In this document: one piece after another, positions 16,028-25,020 of the stretch
Layout: every line of letters begins with the position of its first letter
Position numbering within the stretch: position 1 is the first letter of the stretch
Assembly (NCBI GenBank): GCA_937867335.1
Contig: CALMKX010000115.1
Coordinates: 1-36,515, forward strand
Length of the DNA: 36,515 nt
Reading direction: 5' to 3'
Source of the DNA: an uncultured Acidobacteriota bacterium
GTDB taxonomy: Bacteria > Acidobacteriota > Thermoanaerobaculia > Multivoradales > SZUA-115
Program-made: the position numbers and the translations under genes
Notes under the pieces: generated by a model
What the model saw: the letters and a program-made list of their open reading frames with translations, nothing else
What the model was told of the DNA's origin: nothing
Databases searched by the model: none

Positions 16028-17250
16028 CGCTCTCAGCCGATACCCAGGCGATCCTGCTGCTGACTGCGCCCCTGGGCGAGAGAAGGGCTGCTGCCCAGTC
16101 GCCACTCCTCACGCACGGCGAGTACCGCCGGCTGGCGCGGGTTCTCCGAGAAGCGGGGCGACGGCCGGGAGATCTCCTGGAGCAAGATGCCCGGCAGTGG
16201 TTCCTCGAGGGTGGCACGGAGTTCCCCGGGGATCGACTTCAACGCCTGTTGGACCGCGGTTTCGCCCTGAGCCAGGCGATCCAGCGCTGGCAGACTCGAG
16301 CCCTGTGGGTCGTGAGCCGTGCGGATCCCCAGTACCCGGGCCGCCTGAAGCGAAGGCTCAAGGAAAACGCACCCCCTGTGCTCTACGGCTGTGGAGACGC
16401 GGAGATCCTGAACTCCGGTGGGCTCGCCGTTGTGGGCTCACGGCAAGCCCAGGCTTCGGAGATCGACTCTGCCGAGGCTGTTGGGCAACTCGCAGCCCGG
16501 GCGGGACGGACGCTGGTTTCTGGAGCGGCTCGCGGTATCGACCAGGCGGCGATGCGGGGTGCGGCGGAGGCCGGCGGCCGAGTGGTCGGCGTGCTCGCCG
16601 ACAGCCTCGAACGGGCCGCGCTCCAGCGGGATCAGCGAGACCTCTTGCTGGCCGGCCAACTAGCCTTGCTCTCGCCGGTCGACCCTTCCGCCGGGTTCCA
16701 CGTGGGCCATGCGATGCAGCGCAACAAGCTGATCTACGCCCTGGCGGATGCGGCACTGGTGGTGTGCTCGGCGAACCAGACGGGCGGCACCTGGGCGGGA
16801 GCCACGGAGCAGCTGGAGCGACTCCACTTCGTCCCCGTCTATGTCCGCTGGACCGAGAGCCCCGAACCGGGGCTCGAGGCCCTGAGAGAACGCGGTGCCC
16901 TGCCGTGGCCGGATCCTCAAACACCCGAGGAGCTGGCCGAGCTGCTCGAGTCGCAAACCGTCGCTTCCCCGCCTGAGGTTGAGCTGTCCTCGCAGGCGGA
17001 AGCGACTTCGTCCCCCGAACCCGGGGACGGCGACCTCGAGTTCGCGAGGACCCGACTCGCCTCGATCACCGAGGACGTGAGCGTGGCCAAGGTGGCGAAG
17101 CTCCTGCAAGTGCCCAAGGCCAAGGCCAAGGAGTGGGTGGAGCGGTTGGTGGACGAGGAGGTTCTGATCAAGCTCTCCGGCCGCCACCTCTATCGGGCCC
17201 GAAGCCGGCAGCTGGCGTTGTTCGCTCCACCCGTCGCGGTGCGCGCCTGA
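16024..17250 (+). CDS. DprA/Smf-like Rossmann protein with C-terminal winged helix, partner of the helicase-PRTase
   Basis: A 408-residue protein. An N-terminal helical region (about 1-90) precedes a DprA Rossmann domain (about 93-310). Signatures are [16 protein letters not shown] (137-142), [11 protein letters not shown] (166-176), [16 protein letters not shown] (232-247) and GGTWAGA (254-260), where ordinary DprA has GSLITA. An acidic linker (about 312-338) leads to a winged-helix-like domain (about 340-395, [22 protein letters not shown]). Ordinary DprA loads RecA on incoming single-stranded DNA. Here the 4-nt overlap with a helicase-phosphoribosyltransferase gene suggests a dedicated partner. 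In the reported ShosTA toxin-antitoxin pair, a DprA-like protein neutralises a phosphoribosyltransferase-domain toxin, which is the closest analogy I know. No other competence gene is nearby. Confidence 0.88.
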   Translation: MTLSADTQAILLLTAPLGERRAAAQSPLLTHGEYRRLARVLREAGRRPGDLLEQDARQWFLEGGTEFPGDRLQRLLDRGFALSQAIQRWQTRALWVVSRADPQYPGRLKRRLKENAPPVLYGCGDAEILNSGGLAVVGSRQAQASEIDSAEAVGQLAARAGRTLVSGAARGIDQAAMRGAAEAGGRVVGVLADSLERAALQRDQRDLLLAGQLALLSPVDPSAGFHVGHAMQRNKLIYALADAALVVCSANQTGGTWAGATEQLERLHFVPVYVRWTESPEPGLEALRERGALPWPDPQTPEELAELLESQTVASPPEVELSSQAEATSSPEPGDGDLEFARTRLASITEDVSVAKVAKLLQVPKAKAKEWVERLVDEEVLIKLSGRHLYRARSRQLALFAPPVAVRA

Positions 17251-17254
17251 ATCG

Positions 17255-17269
17255 GGCTCTCGACGAGCC
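17255..17269. terminator. short hairpin between convergent genes
   Basis: GGCTC and GAGCC form a perfect 5-bp stem around a 5-nt loop, 4 bp after the DprA-like stop and about 45 bp from the stop of the converging G8 gene. There is no T run on either side, so termination here is uncertain. Confidence 0.25.
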
Positions 17270-17313
17270 GAGGCGCGGTCGAGCGCGCCCCGGCTTGGCT
17301 CGGACTCCGGCCC

Positions 17314-20300
17314 CTACGGCAGCAGGCGGATCTTCCGCAGATGCTGCCGGGCCGGGTTGCTGGAGAGGATGGACTCGTCGTAGTGCAACTTCAAAGCCAC
17401 CACCTGGTCGATCAAGGTGGAGTTGGTAGGCAGGTTGAGCACGGTCACCGTACCGGTGCGCATGCCGAGGCTGGTGTCTCCTTGTTGGGCGTCGGTCACG
17501 ATGGCCTCGAAGGGAATGCCGTCGGTGGTGATCTCGAGCTTCGTCCAACCCACCCAGCTCTCGGCCGGGTCGAGCTTCAGGCGCCAGGTGGCGAAGCCGT
17601 AGGGGGCGCCATCGAGCACGATGTCGTACCAGTTGATGTCGTCCTCGCCGTCGGCGCGACTGGCCACGGCATCGGCGGTGCCCCAGGCGAAGCCGATCGG
17701 CGTCACGCCGACGTTCGGGTCATCGGCGGTCAGTGTGGTGCGGCTGTCGATGCCGTCTTCGAAGTCCGCCAGCACCTGGTTGGCGGCGATGTAGATCTTC
17801 ACCCGGTCGGTCACGGCCGTCACCTTGCCGCTGGCTTCGGCGAGCGCGATCTCGATCTCGTGCTCGCCCTGGCTCAGGTTGGACAGAACCACCGGCGCGG
17901 CGGTGTAGAGCGGCCCGCCGTCGAGATCGTCGATCACCAGCTGCAGGTGGCTGCCGTTCGGCGAGACGGTCCAGTTGTAGACGTTGAACGCCACCGTGAG
18001 CGGCTGGCTCGCCGGGTAGGTCTGGTTGTCGGCGAGGTTGGTGATCTCCACCCGCGGCCCCGGCTCGCCCACGAACAGCTGCTGCACGGCCGTGTAGCTC
18101 TGGTTGTTGGAGGCTTCCACCACGACCTTGAGGGGGTAGGCGCCATCCGGCAGACCGGTCAGGGTGAAGCTGTAGGGGGCGATACGGTCCGCGCCCAGGA
18201 TGTCCGTGCCCACGTAGAGGTAGGCGGCGCGGATGTTGTTCGGTGCGGCGATCGAGGCGTCCACGTTCACCGTCACCGTGCTGCCGGAAGCCACGCGCTC
18301 ACCGTCCAGGGGCGAGGTGATTTGAACTGAAGGCAGGGGCGGCAAGGTGAGCAGCCCCGGGCTGCAGCCGGGCCCGGTCATGCACAGGTCCACCACGTCC
18401 ATCGCGTGCCAGGTGGCGCCGCTCGCCAACATCTTGAGGAAGAGCGAGCCCTGGCGGTAGTAGTAGCGATGACCCGGGCCGGCGAACAGATCGCTCTCGT
18501 CCTGGGCCTGGGACCAGCCCGGGGTCTCGACCGAGTAGGTCTTCGGCACGTCGAGGAACTCGTAGACTGCGGTGTCCCCCGGCCAGGCATCCTGCAGGCT
18601 CACCTGCATGCGGTTGTGCTTCATCCCCTGGGTGTAGCGCCAGGTGTAGAAGTACTTGTCGTTGAGGATGATCTCGGTGATGAAGCGCTCGACGATGTGG
18701 CCGCTGGTGTTGTTCGTGCCGTCCGAGCGCATCACCGTGATCGGCGAGATCGGCGAGAAATGTTCGGCGCGGAACTGGCCGTAGCGGTGCGGGCAGGCGT
18801 AGCCGGCCACTTTCTTGGCCAGCGGCTTCACGCAGGTCGCGTCGTACATGATCGGGTGGTCGTTGACCACCGCATAGCCCGCCCCCACGAAGCTGCCGTC
18901 GAGGTCGTGCACCACGTCGCCCCACTCGGCCGGCCCGGCTCCGGGCTGGGAGAAATCGCTGGGGTCCAGGAAGAGGTTGGGCGAGTTGCTGAAGCTGAGT
19001 CCCTGGCCGCGGTTCTTGGCCAGCTTGTGCGCTCCGGAGCCGGGGTAGAACACGGTCATCGCCGGCCGGTCGTAGTTGACGAAGTGGACGTTCTCGAGCT
19101 GGAAGCCCTGGTCGTACACCTGGATCGCCCGCCAATCCGTGCCGCCCGAGGGAGAGGCCGCCGGTGGCGCGTTGTTCGAGTAGGCGATGAAGGCCGAGTT
19201 CTGGAAGGTCATAGGGTCGGGAGCCTGCATGCCGTTCGGGCTGTTGGCCACCACCAGGTTCACGAAGCGGTGGTTCTGCTGGTTCTGCAGCGGCGAGCAG
19301 GGCCAGACGGCCTGCTCGGTGTTGCTCACCGTGAGGCCGGTGATCAGCGCCTCGTTCGGCGGCTCCATGCCGAAGGGCCCGCCGTCGTCGCGGCAGGAGG
19401 AGAACCCCTGGCGGCTCGAGTGGACGCGGTTCCCCGTGAAGGTGCCGAAGTGGCCCTGGCGCGGGTTCACATTGCCCACGCCGAAGTAGGTCTTCGAAGG
19501 CTCGCCCACGGTGTCCTGCATGCCGTACCAGAAGCCGGTGCCCTCGGAGCCGGCCGCGGCGTTGCCGGTGTAGACGTTGTCCGGATGGCCGATCCAGAAC
19601 ACCGCCGGGCCGTTGGAGGCCTGGCCCACCCGGTAGTCGGTGTCGAGCAAGTCCGGGTCCGGCACGTTCTGGCCCGGCAGCGGCTTCTTGGCCCAGATGC
19701 CCAGGTTGTGGTCGAAGACGTTGCGCTGCTCGATGCCGTCCTCGAGGAAGTAGCCGTGGCCGATGAAGTCGTAGCAGACGTTGTCGGCCACCAGGGTGTC
19801 GTGGGTGCCGTGCACCGTCACGCAGCGGTTGAAGCTCTTGTGGATGCTCGAGTTGGTGATCGACTGGCCCGGTGCGCTGCCCAAGAGGTGCCAGTGGAAG
19901 GGGTAGCGGCCCAGCAAGGCCTTCTGCCCCATGCGGTAGAACTCCACGCCCGAGACGTGCACGGTGGTGCCCGCCATGGTCATCATGTGGCCGCCGAGAC
20001 CTGTGGCGTCCGAGGCGGCATCCCCCTGGATCTTCAGGTTGCGGGTGAGCAGGCCCACCTCGGCTCGTTCGTCGAGCGTCCAGCTGCCGGTGCCGTTGGT
20101 GTAGGTGCTCTGGGCACCGTAATGCTGATAGGCGAGAGCCGGGGAGAACTGGAGCAAGGTGGACGAGAGCACGGCGGTGATCGTCACCACCTCGCCCTGG
20201 TTGATCGCCTCCCGAGTCGGGGCGATGACGATCTGATCCCCCACCAGCCAGTCCACCGCAGTGGCCAGGGTGAGGCTGGTGGCGCCGGCGGGGGCGGTGG

Positions 20301-21249
20301 TGGCGAGCTGGGTCCACGAAGCCCGCGGCGGGCCGTGGAGCTCGATCCTCCCGCTCATCATCGCGCCCAGCACCTTGTCGCCCATGGTGGCCGGGTCGTT
20401 GGGGCCCACCGCGCCGGTGAGAGTGAGGGTCATCGGGTTGGCGAACGGGCTCACCACCGAGCCGCATTCGAAGCGGCCGTGCACCATCACTTTCTCGGCG
20501 GTGAGCGAGATGCTCTGGTCTTTGCAATGGAGCTCGCCGTCCACCTGCAGCGTCTTCACGGAAGCGTTGGTGTCGAGCAGCACGATCTGCCCGGCCGGGA
20601 TGGTGGCCACGGTGGTCGGACCAGGGACCGCGCCTCCCCAGGTGGCCGGGTTGCTCCACAGCTGGCCGATGGTGGCGAAGGCCTCGAGCGAGAGTTGGTC
20701 CAGGAAAGCCGTGTTGTCCCCGCCTTGGGGGTTGACGCCCACAAGCTGCAGGGTGTGGGTGCCGGCGCTCACCAGAAACGAGTTGGTGGCGTAGGGGGCG
20801 TAGTTCGTGCTGGTCGGCGTGATGGTGTCGATGGTGGCGCCATCGAGCAGGAAGCGCACGGCCTGGGTGTTGGTGCCCAGGTAGTTGCGCTGAGCCGCCT
20901 GCACGGTGATCCGGTACCGGCCCGGAGTCACCGAGAAAATCTGGCTGAAAGAGCCCTGGCCCTGGAGCAACGCCACCTGGTCCCCCTGTGGGGCCGGCGG
21001 GTTCTGAGCAGTGAAGGCGCTGCCGTTGCCGGCGAGGCCCGAGCTGCCCACGAAGGTCCAGGCCGAGCCGGTGGGCGCGTAGGCCCAGGCGTTGGTGCCG
21101 GTGCCGAGGTCCGGCGTCTCGAAGCCGCCTTGCCTCAAGGGCAGCAGGGGCTGGATTTGAGCCTGAGCGCCCAGGGAGCCCAGGCCGCCGAGCAGGGCCA
21201 GAAGCCCGGCCACCGGGCGCGAGAGAAGCGAAAAGGTCAGTGGTCTCAC
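17314..21249 (-). CDS. large secreted G8-domain parallel beta-helix protein, CEMIP/TMEM2-like
   Basis: A 1311-residue exported protein. The GTG start at 21249 has GGAGGAGG 7 nt upstream and gives a signal peptide (1-30, ending GAQAQ). A carbohydrate-binding-like beta-sandwich (about 36-190) is followed by a G8 domain (about 195-310: LWSNPATWGGAVPG, then IPAGQIVLLD and KTLQVDGEL). A right-handed beta-helix region (about 400-850) contains RYPFHWHL (448-455), SIHKSFNRCVTVHGT (468-482) and FLEDGIEQRNVFDHNLG (501-517). These three strongly recall vertebrate CEMIP and TMEM2, which act on hyaluronan. The C-terminal third has Ig-like/cadherin-like modules (PSVQITSPLDGERV, PRVEITNLADNQTYP) and a final jelly-roll-like domain. 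A role in binding or cutting a glycosaminoglycan-like polymer is inference. It is monocistronic and convergent with the DprA-like gene. Confidence 0.85.
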   Translation of the reverse strand: MRPLTFSLLSRPVAGLLALLGGLGSLGAQAQIQPLLPLRQGGFETPDLGTGTNAWAYAPTGSAWTFVGSSGLAGNGSAFTAQNPPAPQGDQVALLQGQGSFSQIFSVTPGRYRITVQAAQRNYLGTNTQAVRFLLDGATIDTITPTSTNYAPYATNSFLVSAGTHTLQLVGVNPQGGDNTAFLDQLSLEAFATIGQLWSNPATWGGAVPGPTTVATIPAGQIVLLDTNASVKTLQVDGELHCKDQSISLTAEKVMVHGRFECGSVVSPFANPMTLTLTGAVGPNDPATMGDKVLGAMMSGRIELHGPPRASWTQLATTAPAGATSLTLATAVDWLVGDQIVIAPTREAINQGEVVTITAVLSSTLLQFSPALAYQHYGAQSTYTNGTGSWTLDERAEVGLLTRNLKIQGDAASDATGLGGHMMTMAGTTVHVSGVEFYRMGQKALLGRYPFHWHLLGSAPGQSITNSSIHKSFNRCVTVHGTHDTLVADNVCYDFIGHGYFLEDGIEQRNVFDHNLGIWAKKPLPGQNVPDPDLLDTDYRVGQASNGPAVFWIGHPDNVYTGNAAAGSEGTGFWYGMQDTVGEPSKTYFGVGNVNPRQGHFGTFTGNRVHSSRQGFSSCRDDGGPFGMEPPNEALITGLTVSNTEQAVWPCSPLQNQQNHRFVNLVVANSPNGMQAPDPMTFQNSAFIAYSNNAPPAASPSGGTDWRAIQVYDQGFQLENVHFVNYDRPAMTVFYPGSGAHKLAKNRGQGLSFSNSPNLFLDPSDFSQPGAGPAEWGDVVHDLDGSFVGAGYAVVNDHPIMYDATCVKPLAKKVAGYACPHRYGQFRAEHFSPISPITVMRSDGTNNTSGHIVERFITEIILNDKYFYTWRYTQGMKHNRMQVSLQDAWPGDTAVYEFLDVPKTYSVETPGWSQAQDESDLFAGPGHRYYYRQGSLFLKMLASGATWHAMDVVDLCMTGPGCSPGLLTLPPLPSVQITSPLDGERVASGSTVTVNVDASIAAPNNIRAAYLYVGTDILGADRIAPYSFTLTGLPDGAYPLKVVVEASNNQSYTAVQQLFVGEPGPRVEITNLADNQTYPASQPLTVAFNVYNWTVSPNGSHLQLVIDDLDGGPLYTAAPVVLSNLSQGEHEIEIALAEASGKVTAVTDRVKIYIAANQVLADFEDGIDSRTTLTADDPNVGVTPIGFAWGTADAVASRADGEDDINWYDIVLDGAPYGFATWRLKLDPAESWVGWTKLEITTDGIPFEAIVTDAQQGDTSLGMRTGTVTVLNLPTNSTLIDQVVALKLHYDESILSSNPARQHLRKIRLLP

Positions 21250-21394
21250 GGCGTTGCCTCCTCCGGGCGCAGAAAGGGCGCAGAGGGCACTCCCCGCAGA
21301 GAGTGGAGCCGGGAGAGTCCCCGAGCGGTGCCAATCAGGTAAGCGCGAAGGCTGCGGGGTTTCGATAAAGGCGGGTGGGCCCGGCCTCCAAGCT

Positions 21395-23998
21395 CTAGCT
21401 GCCGACCTCCACAAGCTCGATGATCGGCCCTTCGGGGAGGCGGCCGGAGGAGAGGTCCACTCGGGCCTCGAGGTACCAGGTGTTGTCTTCCTGGGGGTCG
21501 AGCAGCACTTGGCGGATACGCCAGGTTCGGGCTCCGGTGGGGGTGATCACCGTGCGATCGGCGCGACGGGCCTCGCCGTTGAAGAGCAGCTCGCCGTGTT
21601 CTGCGAAGAACGGCGCCAGCTCGGCTTCGAAGCGATCGGCGGTCCAGGCGGCCTCGGCGTCCTCGCCGGAGCGTACCCAGAGGGCGGCCTCGGCGAAGTC
21701 CTTCACCGAAAGGGCGCGTACCAGCTGGTGCATCTCGGCGCGCACCCGGGCGGCGAAGGCCCGGCGATCCGAGAGCAGCTCCTGGGCCCTGCGTTCGGCG
21801 CGATCGAGCTCCCGCTCCGGCCGGGATTCGAAGTGCCACTCCGGATGGAGCAGGCTCTCCCATTCCTCGAGCAGGCTGGTATCGGTGTGCTCGATCAGAG
21901 CGCGGAAGAAGCCCTGGATGTCGTCAAGCTCCTCGTTCTTCGAGGCCTCCGGCACGTTCTGGGTCAACGTCTTGTACACCTGTGAGAGGTACCGCAGCAG
22001 CACGCCCTCGCTGCGCTCGAGGCCCAAGGACCGAACGTAATCGTTGAAGCTCCAGTAGCCCTCGTACATCTCGCGGCCGATCGACTTGGGATGGATGTTC
22101 TCGTGCCGCACCCAGGGGTGGAGCTCGCGGAATTGGTCGAAGGTGTCGTAGATGAACTCGGCGTTCGGCTTGAGATAGGTGATCTGCTCCAGCCGCTCCA
22201 TGCGCTCTTCGTAGTCGATGCCCTCTGCCTTCCACTGGGCGATCGCCTGGCCCTTGAGCTTGTCGACCTGCTTGTAAAGCACCGCGTTCGGATTCTCGAG
22301 CACGGACTCCACCAAGGTCAGCACATCGAGAGCGTAGGTGAGGGCCTCGAAAGAAAGCAGGTTGAGCGTTTCCACCATGTAGAGCGAGAGCGTGTGGAAC
22401 AGAGAAAAGTCCCATTGCAGGTCTTCGGAAATGGTGACCCACAGGTAGGAAGTCTGGGTATCCCGCACCATTTTGACCAGCCCGGCCCGGTACAGCGAGC
22501 GCACCAGCTGGGCCGCGGTGGTGAAATGCTCGCGCTTGCGCTCCTCGCTGTCGTGGCAGCGCGTGATCAAGCGTCGAAGCGAGGCGAAGTTGTCCGAATT
22601 CGGGTCATTGCGATCCGCGTCCTGCTGGAGCAAGCTCATCACCATGCTGTGAGTGACGCGGAAGCGCGAGGTGAGCATCTCGGGAGGCCGTTCTCGCAGC
22701 TTTTCGAAAGTCTCCTTGTTCCACGCGATGAAGCCTTTGGCCGGAGGCTTCCTCTTCACCACGTTCTTCTTAGCCGAGGCGGCGAGCCGCAGATTCTCGA
22801 TCACGTGCTCGGGCGCCTGGCAAACCACGCTGCCCTGGGTGTCGAAACCTTTTCTTCCGGCGCGGCCGGAGATCTGCTTGAAATCACGAACCGAGAGGAT
22901 CACCGTCTTTTCGCCGTCGAACTTGCAGAGCTTGGTGAAGAGCACAGTGCGCAGCGGGATGTTCACGCCCACGCCGAGAGTGTCGGTGCCGCAGATCACC
23001 CGCAGGAGACCCCGCTGCGACAGCTGCTCCACCAGCAGCCGATACTTGGGCAAGAGCCCCGCGTGATGCACGCCGATGCCGAAGGAGAGGAAGCGCCGGA
23101 ACTCCTTGCCGTAGGGAGTGTCGAAACGGAAGCCGCCCAGGGCTTCGGCGATCGCCTGCCTCTCCTCACGGCTGGCGATCTTCATGCTGGTCAAGTTCTG
23201 GGCCAGCTCGGCGCACTCCCTCTGGGTGAAGTTGACAATGTAAATAGGAGACTTGCCGCTCGCCAGGAGATCCTCCACGGTTTCGTGCAGAGGCGTCTCG
23301 CGGTACTCGTAGTCGAGCGGAACCGGCCGGTGGTCGGAAGTCACCACCGCCACCTCGCGGCCGGTGTCGCGAGCGAGCCGCTCTGCGATCGGCGCGGTGT
23401 TGCCGAGCGTGGCCGACATCAGAAGGAAAGTGGTGCCGGGGAGGCTGATCAGCGGCACCTGCCAGGCCACCCCGCGCTCGGCGTCGGAGTAGTAGTGGAA
23501 CTCGTCCATCACCACGTAGGGAGCATCGAGGAGCTCCCCCTGGCGCAGCGCCATGTTCGAGAGCACCTCGGCGGTGCAACAACGAACCGGTGCCTGGGCG
23601 TTGATCGCAGCGTCGCCGGTGAGCATGGCCACCCGAGCGGCGCCGAAGTCCTCGCAGAGGGAGAAGAACTTCTCGCTGGCGAGAGCCTTGATGGGCGAGG
23701 TGTAGAAGGAGGTCTTGCCCTCGCAGAGCGCCTTGAAGTGGAGCCCCAGCGCCACCAGGGATTTGCCCGAACCGGTCGGCGTGTTGAGGATCACGTGCTT
23801 GCCGGCCATGATCTCGAGCAGGGCTTCCTCCTGGGCCGGATAGAGCTCGAAGCCGGCCTCGGCGCACCAGCCGAGGAAGAGGTCGAGAATCTCGTCCGGG
23901 TCCCGGGTGCCGCGAGGAGGCACTCGTTCGCCCAGGCTGGGGCGGCCGAGGTCGGTCTCGTCGCTGCTTGCTGTCTCGTTCATGTCGTTCCGGCTCAT
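21395..23998 (-). CDS. Ski2-like DExH helicase with DUF3516-type C-terminus
   Basis: An 867-residue SF2 helicase. Walker A is TPTGSGKS (about 73-80), motif Ia TSPIKALASEK, the DExH box MDEFHYYSD (DEFH at 165-168), motif III MSATLGN, and motif VI QISGRAGRKGFDTQG. These place it in the Ski2/Lhr-like group. The C-terminal half (about 480-867) lacks the RecQ or Lhr domains. It resembles the DUF3516 region seen after such helicases in actinobacteria (recalled, not searched), with an acidic stretch then a final small beta domain (WYLEARVDLSSGRLPEG). It probably remodels RNA or structured nucleic acid; no exosome-type partner is next to it. The ATG at 23998 is chosen; a GTG at 24016 and an ATG at 23983 are alternatives. 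The RluA-family gene lies 30 bp upstream on the same strand, so they may be cotranscribed. Confidence 0.88.
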   Translation of the reverse strand: MSRNDMNETASSDETDLGRPSLGERVPPRGTRDPDEILDLFLGWCAEAGFELYPAQEEALLEIMAGKHVILNTPTGSGKSLVALGLHFKALCEGKTSFYTSPIKALASEKFFSLCEDFGAARVAMLTGDAAINAQAPVRCCTAEVLSNMALRQGELLDAPYVVMDEFHYYSDAERGVAWQVPLISLPGTTFLLMSATLGNTAPIAERLARDTGREVAVVTSDHRPVPLDYEYRETPLHETVEDLLASGKSPIYIVNFTQRECAELAQNLTSMKIASREERQAIAEALGGFRFDTPYGKEFRRFLSFGIGVHHAGLLPKYRLLVEQLSQRGLLRVICGTDTLGVGVNIPLRTVLFTKLCKFDGEKTVILSVRDFKQISGRAGRKGFDTQGSVVCQAPEHVIENLRLAASAKKNVVKRKPPAKGFIAWNKETFEKLRERPPEMLTSRFRVTHSMVMSLLQQDADRNDPNSDNFASLRRLITRCHDSEERKREHFTTAAQLVRSLYRAGLVKMVRDTQTSYLWVTISEDLQWDFSLFHTLSLYMVETLNLLSFEALTYALDVLTLVESVLENPNAVLYKQVDKLKGQAIAQWKAEGIDYEERMERLEQITYLKPNAEFIYDTFDQFRELHPWVRHENIHPKSIGREMYEGYWSFNDYVRSLGLERSEGVLLRYLSQVYKTLTQNVPEASKNEELDDIQGFFRALIEHTDTSLLEEWESLLHPEWHFESRPERELDRAERRAQELLSDRRAFAARVRAEMHQLVRALSVKDFAEAALWVRSGEDAEAAWTADRFEAELAPFFAEHGELLFNGEARRADRTVITPTGARTWRIRQVLLDPQEDNTWYLEARVDLSSGRLPEGPIIELVEVGS

Positions 23999-24027
23999 CC
24001 GCGGAGGCCCCCTCACGGGCCGAGCGG

Positions 24028-24942
24028 CTACTGTACCAGCCCGAGTCCAGAACCAGCGGGAAGGCGCTCTGCCATTTCCGGCGGCAAGGGCGAGCTCACG
24101 CGCAAGGGCTCGCCCGTCTTCGGGTGCGGCAGCGAGATCTCGGCGGCGTGGAGGAGGGGGCGGCCTGCGCTGCCTTCTCTCGCGCCGTAGAGCCGGTCGC
24201 CCACCACGGGATGGCCGACCGAGGCGAGGTGCACGCGCACCTGGTGGGTTCGGCCGGTCGAGAGGCGGCAGGCGAGCAGGCTTTCCTGCTCTCCCCGCAC
24301 CACCACCCGCACCTCCGTGCGGGCCGGCTTGCCGTCGGCTCGGGCCTCGAATCGCCAGGCGCCGTCAGCGGATCGGGCGATCGGCGCCTCCACTCGAAGC
24401 TCCTCGAAAGCCGGGCAGCCCTCCACCACCGCCAGGTACCGTCGCTCGACTTGCCCCTCGCGCCAGGCTCGGGCGAGCGGGGCGTGGGCGGCGGGGTTCG
24501 CGGCGAAGAGCAGCAGGCCGCTGGTGCCGCGGTCCAGGCGGTGCACCAGCTGGAGGCAGGGCTTGCGGCCCGCCTCGAGGGCGAGCTGGAGCAGCAGCCG
24601 CTCGTCGAGGGCAAGCTCGCCCGGTGCCCGTTCCTCGGCCGGCTGGGAGAGCACCCCCGGCGGCTTCTCGGCGAAGACCAGCCAGTCGTCCCGGTAGGCC
24701 AGGTGGACGAGGGGAACATCCGGGCGGGCCGGCAGCTCGGAAGTGGGGGGCAAGGAAAGCAAGTCGATCACCTCGCCGGTGGCGACCGGCCTCGCCATCA
24801 CCCGGCTCACCTGGCCGTTGCGGGCCACCTCGCCGTCCGCGAGCAGGCTACGGCAGCGACGGCGGGAGAGCGGCGTGGCAGCGGCCAGGAATTGGTCCAG
24901 CCGCAGGCCGTTGTGCCAGGGGAAAACGACGAGGCGAATCAT
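24028..24942 (-). CDS. RluA-family RNA pseudouridine synthase
   Basis: A 304-residue enzyme that isomerises uridine to pseudouridine in rRNA or tRNA. An N-terminal S4-like RNA-binding segment (about 12-62, LRLDQFLAAATPLSRRRCRSLLADGEV) is followed by the catalytic domain. The signature HRLDRGTSG lies at 134-142 with catalytic Asp137. Further motifs are the tyrosine-containing RRYLAVVEG and the later CRLSTGRTHQVRVHLASVGHPVVGD, which is characteristic of RluA/RluC/RluD. The exact target site cannot be told from sequence. The ATG at 24942 lacks a clear ribosome site. The helicase gene follows 30 bp downstream, hinting at a shared RNA-processing transcript. Confidence 0.92.
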   Translation of the reverse strand: MIRLVVFPWHNGLRLDQFLAAATPLSRRRCRSLLADGEVARNGQVSRVMARPVATGEVIDLLSLPPTSELPARPDVPLVHLAYRDDWLVFAEKPPGVLSQPAEERAPGELALDERLLLQLALEAGRKPCLQLVHRLDRGTSGLLLFAANPAAHAPLARAWREGQVERRYLAVVEGCPAFEELRVEAPIARSADGAWRFEARADGKPARTEVRVVVRGEQESLLACRLSTGRTHQVRVHLASVGHPVVGDRLYGAREGSAGRPLLHAAEISLPHPKTGEPLRVSSPLPPEMAERLPAGSGLGLVQ

Positions 24943-25020
24943 CTCGATGAGGGTCGAGAGGCAGCCGGTGGTGGCCGCCTCGGCTTTTCGAGTCTCTTGC
25001 CGAGCTTCCAGGGGGAAGAG

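Noticed and set aside
16024-17250. Ordinary competence DprA
   Set aside because: The core is DprA-like, but the altered GGTWAGA loop, the long N-terminal region and tight coupling to a helicase-phosphoribosyltransferase argue for a specialised partner.
18406-21342. 978-residue plus-strand open frame opposite the G8 protein
   Set aside because: Shadow of the minus-strand gene; rich in V, H, G and E with no motifs, and the G8 gene explains the sequence.
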